Shown: piece by piece, positions 6,097-11,283 of the stretch
Position numbering within the stretch: position 1 is the first letter of the stretch
Layout of the letters: every line of letters begins with the position of its first letter
Assembly: GCA_958444395.1 (NCBI GenBank)
Contig: CAUCOL010000018.1
Coordinates: forward strand, 1 to 11,283
DNA from: an uncultured Lachnospiraceae bacterium
GTDB taxonomy: Bacteria; Bacillota; Clostridia; Lachnospirales; Lachnospiraceae
Length of the DNA: 11,283 bases
Direction: 5' to 3'
Translations under genes and position numbers: made by a program
The notes under the pieces: generated by a model
The model's input: only the letters and a program-made list of their open reading frames with translations
Told to the model about the DNA's origin: nothing
Database searches by the model: none

Positions 6097-7467
6097 TTAC
6101 CGTGCAATCTGACGTGCTACATAAACACCACTGGCTGATGCATGGGACAGAGAATGTGTCACTCCGCTTCCATCGCCGATAATATACAATCCCTTATACT
6201 TCGTCTCCAGATGTTCATCCAGTTCGACTTCCATATTGTAAAATTTCACTTCGACACCATATAATAAAGTATCATCATTGGCAGTACCCGGTGCGATCTT
6301 ATCCAGCGCATAGATCATTTCGATGATACCATCCAGAATACGCTTTGGCAGCACCAGACTCAGATCGCCCGGTGTCGCAGATAATGTCGGCTCAACCAGT
6401 CCCTCTACAATACGTTTTGCATTGCTTCGTCTGCCTCGCACCAGATCACCAAAACGCTGTACGATCACGCCTCCGCCCAGCATATTCGATAAACGCGCAA
6501 TACTTTCACCATATCCATTGCTATCCTTAAACGGCTCGGAGAAATGCTTTGCCACCAGCAGGGCAAAGTTTGTATTCTGCGTCTGTTTCTCACTGTCCTC
6601 ATAACTGTGGCCATTAACCGTCACGATACCATTGGTATTTTCATTTACTACGATTCCATATGGATTCATACAGAAAGTACGCACACGATCCTCGAATTTC
6701 TCGGTACGATACACAATCTTGCTTTCATATAATTCATCCGTCAGATGAGAGAATATTACAGCAGGAAGTTCCACGCGCACACCAATATCCACACGATTGG
6801 ACTTCGTTTCGATATCCAGTTCCTGACAGACCTTCTCCATCCATTTGCTTCCACTTCTGCCGACGGAAATAATACATTTATCGCAGATATAGGATGCATC
6901 CTCACAATGCACCTCATAACCTTCTTCCAGACGATCCACACTCTGAACCGGTGTGTCAAAATAAAAGTCCAGTTTATCCTTCAGCATTGCATACAGATTT
7001 TCCAGTACCACATAGTTAATATCTGTTCCCAGATGACGCACCGATGCATCTAAGAGATTTAACTTATTCTGCAAACACAGCTTCTTAAAATGTGTTCCTG
7101 CCGTCGAATACATCTTTGTCCCTTCGCCACCGTACTTCATGTTGATCTCATCGACATATTTCATCAGATCCGTTGCCTGCTGTTTTCCTACATATTCATA
7201 TAGTGTACCACCAAAATCATTGGTAATATTATATTTTCCATCGGAAAATGCACCTGCACCGCCAAAACCGCTCATGATCGAACAGCTCTTGCAGTTCACA
7301 CAGCTTTTCACCTTATCGCCATCGATCGGACAGCGACGTTTTTCCAGTGCATGCCCTGATTCAAATACAGCGATGGAAAGTTCCGGTGCTCTCTGTACCA
7401 GCTCATATGCCGAAAAGATTCCTCCCGGTCCCGCTCCTACTATGATTACGTCGTATTTTTTTGCCAT
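6097..7467 (-). CDS. FAD-dependent oxidoreductase of the COG2509 type
   Basis: The 456-residue flavoprotein begins with a Rossmann nucleotide-binding motif GAGPGG (residues 11-16) and ends with the second FAD-contact motif GLYIIGDGSG and a Ser/Ala-rich helix. Between them are a cysteine cluster C46-x9-C56-x2-C59-x2-C62 and GFGGAGAFSDGK (67-78), both typical of the uncharacterised FAD-dependent dehydrogenase group found in many anaerobes. The substrate is unknown. The ATG at 7467 puts the Rossmann fold at the N-terminus (MAKKYDVIIVGAGPGG) and has GGTGA just upstream. A longer frame starts at 7521 but lacks a Shine-Dalgarno site and overlaps the permease gene by 26 nt. It follows the permease by 28 nt with no terminator, so it is probably the last gene of the GntR-ABC transcript, although a functional link is not obvious. 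Confidence 0.85.
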   Translation of the reverse strand: MAKKYDVIIVGAGPGGIFSAYELVQRAPELSIAVFESGHALEKRRCPIDGDKVKSCVNCKSCSIMSGFGGAGAFSDGKYNITNDFGGTLYEYVGKQQATDLMKYVDEINMKYGGEGTKMYSTAGTHFKKLCLQNKLNLLDASVRHLGTDINYVVLENLYAMLKDKLDFYFDTPVQSVDRLEEGYEVHCEDASYICDKCIISVGRSGSKWMEKVCQELDIETKSNRVDIGVRVELPAVIFSHLTDELYESKIVYRTEKFEDRVRTFCMNPYGIVVNENTNGIVTVNGHSYEDSEKQTQNTNFALLVAKHFSEPFKDSNGYGESIARLSNMLGGGVIVQRFGDLVRGRRSNAKRIVEGLVEPTLSATPGDLSLVLPKRILDGIIEMIYALDKIAPGTANDDTLLYGVEVKFYNMEVELDEHLETKYKGLYIIGDGSGVTHSLSHASASGVYVARQIAR

Positions 7468-7495
7468 AGCTTTCACCACGCCTTTCTTATCTGCA

Positions 7496-8179
7496 TCAAT
7501 ATTCTTTTTTATTAATGACATGCAGGCTGACAGCCGCAGATATGCCTAAGCCGATCAAAACTACGATGAGTCCGAGCAACACTAACAGCCATTCATTGAT
7601 GCGGTAAATATCCACCACCAGCTGCAGGATCGCTCCGCCCCACGCACTGATCTGATCTCCGGCAGCCGTTCCCACCAGTGCACCATTAAGTACGATCAGT
7701 GATGCGATCGCAACTCCTGCAAAAATCAATGTCGCAATCCGTCCATTTGCATTTCCAAACTTAAACTGTATCGGTATCATCAGAAAAAGCATCAGAGCGA
7801 TAACCGCCACAACACATAAAATTGAAAACAAAAATGTCTTATTAAAGCAATGCAGTATAATGCCGCAGACAACCGCAGAAAGCACGCCCCCTGTCACGAT
7901 GCTCAGTATACCATAAATATACTTTTCCAGCACGTATATTTTTCGATCGATTGGCATCGTCAGCAGAAAGATCCCACTGCCATCCATTTCATCATATGCC
8001 ATTGTATTCAATACCCCAAATCCAAACATCATACTGATATAGCCAACGACCATAGATGCCTGTTCTGCACCTCCGCCACTCATAAAAGTCAGTCCAATGA
8101 AAAATATGGCAATAAAAAACACCTTATTGGAACAGCTTAACCGCAGATCTTTGATCAATAATCCTTTCATTTTCTTCAC
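7496..8179 (-). CDS. ABC-2 type transporter permease
   Basis: The hydrophobic 227-residue protein has about six membrane spans (near residues 20-35, 45-60, 91-112, 118-138, 148-165 and 195-217). It shows the MKKMKGLLIKDLRL start and the TMPIDRKIYVLEKYI loop typical of small ABC2_membrane permeases encoded beside YtrB-like ATPases. The start is a GTG overlapping the TGA stop of the ATPase gene (GTGA), so the two are translationally coupled; ATG at 8170 is an alternative start. It would form the membrane channel for the ATPase. The substrate is not evident. Relatives in GntR-controlled cassettes are associated with cell-envelope stress or peptide antibiotics, but that is family knowledge and not visible here. 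Confidence 0.85.
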   Translation of the reverse strand: MKKMKGLLIKDLRLSCSNKVFFIAIFFIGLTFMSGGGAEQASMVVGYISMMFGFGVLNTMAYDEMDGSGIFLLTMPIDRKIYVLEKYIYGILSIVTGGVLSAVVCGIILHCFNKTFLFSILCVVAVIALMLFLMIPIQFKFGNANGRIATLIFAGVAIASLIVLNGALVGTAAGDQISAWGGAILQLVVDIYRINEWLLVLLGLIVVLIGLGISAAVSLHVINKKEY

Positions 8180-9036
8180 CTTACCTTTCTTCCTCGTTCC
8201 ATCATCATCAGCACCTCATCTATACCACTTTTCTCAATCACAATCTCCGGATAATTTTCCTGATAAAATTGTCTCTGATCTGTCAGTATCCCATAGCCAA
8301 ACGATTCCTCTTTCTCATATAAAATATAGGATCTGTCCAATTTTTGGTACTGCTCCTGATCTACCTTCAAAACAGCATAATCGGACAGGATCACATCGGT
8401 GTCTTCGTGAAATATGATCTTTCCGTCATGAATCAGATAGATGTCATCGCAGATTTTTTCCAGATCACCGGATATATGGGAGCTGATCAGTATTCCCCGG
8501 TTCTCTTTCTCCATATATTCCTGCAGCAGATCCAGCAAGTCGCTGCGCACCATCGAATCCAGTCCGGAAGTCGGCTCATCCAGTATCAACAACTGTGCCT
8601 GGTAGCTCGTCGCGATCAGCAGCTTCAGCTTCGCTTTCATACCCGTTGAAAATTCTTTGATCTGTTTCTTAAATGGGATCCCATATTGTCTGCATTTCTC
8701 TTCAAAAGCAGCTCTGTCAAAGGACGGATACATCGCCGCCATAACCGGAATAATATCCTTTACCTTCAGCGTTCCACTAAACGTCTGCTCCGGAAGCACC
8801 ACGCCGATCCGTTCTTTGTCTGCCTTGGTCAATGTCTGATTTTCTTTTCCAAAGATGCGTATCGTTCCATCCTCCGGCCGGATCAGATCCAATATTGCCT
8901 TAAATGTAGTCGTCTTCCCGGCACCATTCGCACCGATCAGTCCTGTAACATGTCCTTCCTGCAGTTCCAACGAGCAGTCCAGGACAAATTCTTTCTTTTT
9001 ATAGGTCTTTTTCACATTTTCCATCTCAATCAGCAT
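8176..9036 (-). CDS. ABC transporter ATP-binding protein (YtrB-like)
   Basis: The 286-residue cytoplasmic ATPase has Walker A GANGAGKTT (35-43), an ABC signature in the form FSTGMKAKL (129-137) in place of LSGGQ, Walker B LLILDEP (149-155) with the D-loop SGLDS, and the H-loop histidine in SSH (187). The STGM signature is common in exporters of the YtrB/CcmA-like group. The C-terminal 80 residues form an accessory region. GAGGGG lies about 6 nt before the ATG. It sits 84 nt after the GntR gene and overlaps the permease start, so regulator, ATPase and permease form one cassette. Confidence 0.92.
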   Translation of the reverse strand: MLIEMENVKKTYKKKEFVLDCSLELQEGHVTGLIGANGAGKTTTFKAILDLIRPEDGTIRIFGKENQTLTKADKERIGVVLPEQTFSGTLKVKDIIPVMAAMYPSFDRAAFEEKCRQYGIPFKKQIKEFSTGMKAKLKLLIATSYQAQLLILDEPTSGLDSMVRSDLLDLLQEYMEKENRGILISSHISGDLEKICDDIYLIHDGKIIFHEDTDVILSDYAVLKVDQEQYQKLDRSYILYEKEESFGYGILTDQRQFYQENYPEIVIEKSGIDEVLMMMERGRKVR

Positions 9037-9120
9037 ACATTTCCCCTCTTTCTGTTTCCTCTGGCAACGACTCTTCCCACCGTCTCTCTTCCGGCGGTTC
9101 CTGCCATAACAGGCTGCCGC

Positions 9121-9492
9121 TCAATCTGATAATACCAGCGCAAATAATTCTCTCAGTTCCTCATCCGTCATCCCGGCAGCTCTGCCTGACCGAACCGCCT
9201 GCTCCATCTGCTCTTCCACCTGCAGACGCTTCTGCTCCTCCCATACCGCCGAGGTATGTCTGGCGACAAAACTGCCCTTTCCGTGCACAGTCACTATGAA
9301 GCCCTCCTGCTCCAGATGATCATACGCTTTCTTCACTGTCAGCGCACTGATCTGCAGATCTCTGGATAAGGCACGAACCGAAGGAAGAATCATTTCCTCC
9401 TTCAGTTCTCCATGCAGGATCAATGACTTAATCTGTCCGGTGATCTGTTCATAGATCGGTTCCATTGATGAGTTGTTAATAATTATCTTCAT
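9121..9492 (-). CDS. GntR-family transcriptional regulator, YtrA subfamily
   Basis: A short 123-residue repressor-type protein. The N-terminal winged helix-turn-helix spans about residues 10-76 (MEPIYEQITGQIKSLIL, then LPSVRALSRDLQISALTVKK and GKGSFV). A brief helical tail of about 45 residues replaces a large effector domain, which is the hallmark of the YtrA subgroup. Start 9492 is chosen because GAGG ends 6 nt upstream; a start at 9504 would lack a site. It is first in the minus-strand cassette with the ABC transporter genes, and members of this family usually repress their own operon. Its promoter carries tandem repeats that could be the operator. The inducer is unknown. Confidence 0.93.
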   Translation of the reverse strand: MKIIINNSSMEPIYEQITGQIKSLILHGELKEEMILPSVRALSRDLQISALTVKKAYDHLEQEGFIVTVHGKGSFVARHTSAVWEEQKRLQVEEQMEQAVRSGRAAGMTDEELRELFALVLSD

Positions 9493-9570
9493 AACTAACC
9501 TCATTTCATAGCAGATCAGGACTCCTTTCTATCCCAATCTGTAAAGTAAATTGCAATCTCCTTGTGACAA

Positions 9571-9600
9571 ACAGTGTATAACAGTATATAACAGTTGTCA
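9571..9600 (-). promoter_or_regulatory. Three tandem 10-bp repeats over the GntR promoter (candidate operator)
   Basis: On the plus strand three 10-mers follow each other without a gap: ACAGTGTATA, ACAGTATATA, ACAGTTGTCA. They cover the -10 box, the spacer and most of the -35 box of the GntR promoter. A 10-bp period places them on one face of the helix. AGTGTA at 9573-9578 resembles the half-site reported for YtrA regulators. Short TGACAA/TTGTCA ends (9565-9570, 9595-9600) bracket the block. Autoregulation is inferred. Confidence 0.45.
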
Positions 9601-9601
9601 A
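9573..9601 (-). promoter_or_regulatory. Promoter of the GntR-ABC-FAD operon
   Basis: On the minus strand a consensus TTGACA (9596-9601) is followed after exactly 17 bp by TACACT (9573-9578), about 80 nt upstream of the GntR start. This is the best promoter match in the window. Confidence 0.75.
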
Positions 9602-9633
9602 GTATTAATTGAAAAATTACAACAAAGTGAAAT

Positions 9634-9705
9634 TTATAATCTAAAACTTTCCACACCGCCGGAAAAAGTAACTGTCCATAAGGATGTGAAAAGTTTTAGT
9701 TATAA
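9634..9705 (+). repeat. Palindromic intergenic element, copy C
   Basis: Read on the plus strand, CTAAAACTTTCCACACC (9641-9657) pairs with the segment 9683-9699 (GGATGTGAAAAGTTTTAG region) with two C-A mismatches. Past a bulged T, six more A/T pairs extend the stem. The 5' half AAACTTTCCACACCGCC is nearly identical to copy A. The loop contains TAACTGTCCAT and then GGATGTG, matching the loop of copy A (TAACTGCCAT, GATGTG) at almost the same distances. It points towards the small ORF at 9828, about 120 nt downstream. There is no T-run, so a terminator role is unlikely. Confidence 0.7.
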
Positions 9706-9734
9706 TAAAAAAGCATAGTCGCAGCAGCATTTTT

Positions 9735-9773
9735 CACACTATACTATATTTTTAAAGTGTGCTATTATACACT
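9735..9773 (+). promoter_or_regulatory. AT-rich region with CACACT/AGTGTG/ACACT half-sites
   Basis: CACACT (9735-9740), AGTGTG (9756-9761) and TACACT (9768-9773) form nested inverted pairs upstream of the small membrane-peptide gene. TACACT also occurs as the -10 box of the GntR promoter. The sequence is AT-rich and contains TATACT and TATTAT, but no convincing -35/-10 pair at 16-18 bp. Control by the neighbouring GntR protein is speculation. Confidence 0.25.
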
Positions 9774-9827
9774 ATATATGGATAAATATATTGAACGCCT
9801 TTGAATAAAAAGAAAATGAGGAATACT

Positions 9828-9986
9828 ATGCATATCCTGGTGATCAGTACTATTTTGGAACTTGTCTATTTCTTATTTGTAAATAAGGAAAACAACGGCA
9901 GGATTCTGATATTCGGTATTGCTCTGTTTATCTTTAAATTGGGAATTGACCTGATCCATGAAGGCAAACGGACACAGCTATGGTGA
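9828..9986 (+). CDS. Small two-span membrane peptide of unknown function (52 aa)
   Basis: I do not recognise this protein. It has two hydrophobic segments, about residues 3-17 (ILVISTILELVYFLFV) and 21-39 (ILIFGIALFIFKLGIDLI), separated by a short charged turn (NKENNG), with a basic tail EGKRTQLW. The ATG at 9828 has GAGGA 5 nt upstream. In-frame TTG at 9801 and ATG at 9816 lack good sites. It is divergent from the GntR operon and preceded by palindrome copy C. It may be a genuine small membrane protein or the remnant of a longer gene, since the region to its right is full of decayed genes. Confidence 0.5.
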   Translation: MHILVISTILELVYFLFVNKENNGRILIFGIALFIFKLGIDLIHEGKRTQLW

Positions 9987-10016
9987 CCAGATCATTTGTA
10001 AGACAGCCGATATCTT

Positions 10017-10232
10017 TCACAAAGTGGATAATCTGATGTATGACTGTAAGAAACGAATGAAAGCAAAGAGAATATAAGATGGGACAACTGATTCCGGATG
10101 TGTGACGCAGAAGAATGTTACGAATGTACTTTCTGTCTTTGCTGCATCAGACATCCACCGGATGAATAGGCCGATGCTGCCCCACAAAGAGCCGGCAATA
10201 AAGATCCAGACCGTTCCTATATCTATTTTCAT
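10017..10232 (-). pseudogene. Truncated EamA/DMT-family transporter remnant
   Basis: From the ATG at 10232 the first 32 residues (to about 10137) match the N-terminus of EamA drug/metabolite transporters: MKIDIGTVW followed by IFIAGSLWGSIGLFIRW, the typical first membrane span with its WG-IGLF-R pattern. After that the frame runs into unrelated sequence and stops at 10017, so the other nine expected spans are missing. AAGGGA lies upstream of the ATG within repeat unit 3. It is divergent from a LysR remnant, the classic arrangement for a LysR-controlled exporter. The visible deletions make a working product very unlikely. Confidence 0.55.
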
Positions 10233-10316
10233 TTTATTAAATCCCTTGCCGGTTATCACGAACATCTTATTATAGTCTTTTCCATTTTTCATTGTCATTT
10301 TATTAACACCTTTACC
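10218..10316 (-). repeat. Three tandem 33-bp repeats at the transporter remnant start
   Basis: On the minus strand the units 10316-10284, 10283-10251 and 10250-10218 translate in one frame as GKGVNKMTMKN, GKDYNKMFVIT and GKGFNKMKIDI. Each has the shared DNA pattern GGNAARGNNNNTAATAARATG, that is, an A/G-rich Shine-Dalgarno-like stretch and an ATG at the same spacing. Unit 3 supplies the start of the EamA remnant, so the translation-initiation region appears to have been triplicated and then to have diverged. Confidence 0.6.
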
Positions 10317-10653
10317 GGCTTGCCGAGCGCGCACACCAGTTAGCCGGAGGAGCATTTGTGCCTTTGCGGATCGGAGCTTTTTCAAGCATTTCCAGCACAT
10401 GGCTTCCAAAACTCCTGCAGAAATACCATACGCTGTATCCCGAAACCACCTTCTTTCTACGGTAGAACAAAACATCGGAGTTACGGCTATGCCACAGCTA
10501 TGCCTGCAAAAACTTCCAAAACATGTTCGTATTCTTGAATTAACGCCACCTGTAAAACGGGTATTGGGCGTTGCGCTGCCTAATTCCCCTTCGAAGGAAG
10601 CTGCCCGTTTTGCCCGTTTCCTATGTGATAAATTCCCCTATAGTAATACCTGA
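10307..10653 (+). pseudogene. LysR-family regulator remnant with internal deletion and frameshift
   Basis: Two reading frames carry pieces of one LysR effector domain. Frame 1 (10307-10462) gives the hinge LYRLAERAHQLAGG, then PLRIGAFSSISSTWLPKLL and YPETTFFLR, the start of the substrate-binding domain, and ends at TAG 10463-10465. Frame 2, from about 10453 to the TGA at 10651-10653, gives STVEQNIGVTAMP and LTPPVKRVLGVALP with the final EAARFARFL helix, the C-terminal end of the same domain. Roughly 110 residues between the two pieces are missing and the frame is shifted. The N-terminal DNA-binding domain is absent too; the sequence to the left is the 33-bp repeat block. It probably once controlled the divergent EamA gene. 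Confidence 0.7.
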
Positions 10654-10667
10654 CCGATTATAACCAC

Positions 10668-10725
10668 AACAGCACTGTCCAACTTTCAGGACAGTGCTGT
10701 TATCTTATTGTTGCTTTTGCAACAA
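10668..10725. terminator. Bidirectional terminator hairpins between metG and the LysR remnant
   Basis: AACAGCACTGTCC (10668-10680) pairs perfectly with GGACAGTGCTGTT (10689-10701) around an 8-nt loop. A second small hairpin, TTGTTGC-TTTT-GCAACAA, lies at 10708-10725. Both lie between the metG stop (10753) and the LysR remnant stop (10653). The flanking T-runs are modest on either strand, but the position and stem quality fit termination of metG. Confidence 0.7.
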
Positions 10726-10752
10726 CCCTTATTTTATTCTAAACGGATCCTC

Positions 10753-11283
10753 TTAGCAGATCTCTGCACCTGCCGGCATCGTTTTTTCCGGTGTCATCAA
10801 GGCAAGGTTTCCTTCCGCATCTTCTGCACAAAGCAGCATACCCTCAGATAATACGCCTGCCAGCTTTGCCGGTTTCAGGTTTACCAATACCATGACTTTC
10901 TTGCCAACCATTTCCTCGGCAGAATAATATTTCTTAATACCGGAAACAATTTGTTTCACCTCACTGCCAATCTTGACCTGGGAACAAAGCAGTTTCTTAG
11001 ACTTCTTCACTTCCTCACAGGCAATGATCTCACCAACCTGGAACTGCATCTTCGTGAAATCATCAAATGTAATCTCCGGCTTTGCCTCAATATCGATCAC
11101 ATCACCTGCTTCTTCCTGCTGATCCTCACCGGAAGCAGCCTGTGCAGCAGCTTTCTGTGCTTCCTGGATCTGCGCAGCCTTCTCCATAACTTCTTTTGAA
11201 TCCATACGCATAAACAGGATCTCCGGTGTCTCTGTTACCTTCGTGCCATTTACATAACCACCAAAATGATCCATATCCTCCAG
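10753..11283 (-). CDS. metG: Methionyl-tRNA synthetase, C-terminal part (cut by window edge)
   Basis: MetG charges tRNA-Met with methionine. Only the last 176 residues or so are visible; the frame is open at the right edge. They comprise the end of the anticodon-binding region (EILFMR), an Ala/Gln/Glu-rich linker, and a tRNA-binding OB-fold of about 105 residues (FTKMQFQVGEIIACEEVKKS, then VLVNLKPAKLAGVLSEGMLL) that ends AGAEIC. This C-terminal tRNA_bind domain is what marks the fragment as MetG; its position after an IL-FMR segment argues against a stand-alone tRNA-binding protein. It is followed by a terminator at 10668-10725. Confidence 0.9.
   Translation of the reverse strand: MEDMDHFGGYVNGTKVTETPEILFMRMDSKEVMEKAAQIQEAQKAAAQAASGEDQQEEAGDVIDIEAKPEITFDDFTKMQFQVGEIIACEEVKKSKKLLCSQVKIGSEVKQIVSGIKKYYSAEEMVGKKVMVLVNLKPAKLAGVLSEGMLLCAEDAEGNLALMTPEKTMPAGAEIC

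Noticed and set aside
9958..10077. 39-residue plus-strand frame overlapping the end of the small membrane peptide
   Set aside because: It has no ribosome-binding site and no recognisable similarity, and is short enough to occur by chance. It could be a leftover gene end but cannot be supported.
10317..10475. Minus-strand frame extending the transporter remnant upstream to 10475
   Set aside because: This stretch is antisense to the LysR remnant and has no transporter-like sequence; similarity to EamA begins only at the ATG at 10232.
10505..10522. AAAACTTCCAAAACATG as a fourth palindromic element
   Set aside because: It has no complementary partner arm and lies within LysR-derived coding sequence (QKLPKHV).
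10399..10653. An intact 84-residue plus-strand gene
   Set aside because: Its N-terminal half is the wrong frame of a LysR effector domain that continues from 10307 in another frame. Only the part after about 10453 is LysR-like, so it is a pseudogene piece.

Overview
The window looks like chromosomal DNA of a Gram-positive gut Clostridium relative, probably Lachnospiraceae. This rests on the gene content (SbcCD, a dCache chemoreceptor, MntP behind a Mn2+ riboswitch, a YtrA-type GntR/ABC cassette, MetG with a C-terminal tRNA-binding domain), on strong AGGAGG-type Shine-Dalgarno sites and on mid-range GC. Genus cannot be settled from the sequence alone. Most genes lie on the minus strand.

Layout, left to right. 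(1) 1-2460, minus: sbcD followed by sbcC (cut by the left edge), a DNA-end processing nuclease operon with its own promoter. (2) 2758-4791, minus: a membrane chemoreceptor whose dCache sensor carries most of the known amino-acid-binding motif. No other chemotaxis gene is present. (3) 4804-5468: a divergent control region holding the chemoreceptor promoter, a large palindrome and, on the plus strand, a promoter, a yybP-ykoY manganese riboswitch, a rho-independent terminator sharing its 5' arm with the riboswitch P1 helix, and a 141-bp duplicated/inserted structured segment that copies the mntP ribosome-binding site. (4) 5469-6026, plus: mntP, the manganese exporter. (5) 6097-9492, minus: GntR regulator, ABC ATPase, ABC-2 permease and a COG2509-type FAD oxidoreductase, tightly packed and probably one transcript. 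(6) 9505-10752: a low-density stretch with the GntR promoter and 10-bp operator-like repeats, another palindrome, a small two-TM membrane peptide, and a decayed EamA-transporter/LysR-regulator pair around a triplicated 33-bp repeat. (7) 10753 to the right edge, minus: the 3' end of metG.

The parts least explained by known annotation are a family of three related palindromic intergenic elements (2585-2643, 4898-4967, 9634-9705), each ending about 105-125 nt upstream of a start codon, and the structured insert between the Mn riboswitch and mntP (5314-5466). The insert is flanked by a 12-bp direct repeat containing the Shine-Dalgarno sequence and is exactly 47 codons long, so it creates a second in-frame translation start. 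No CRISPR array, tRNA, rRNA, transposase or phage gene was seen.
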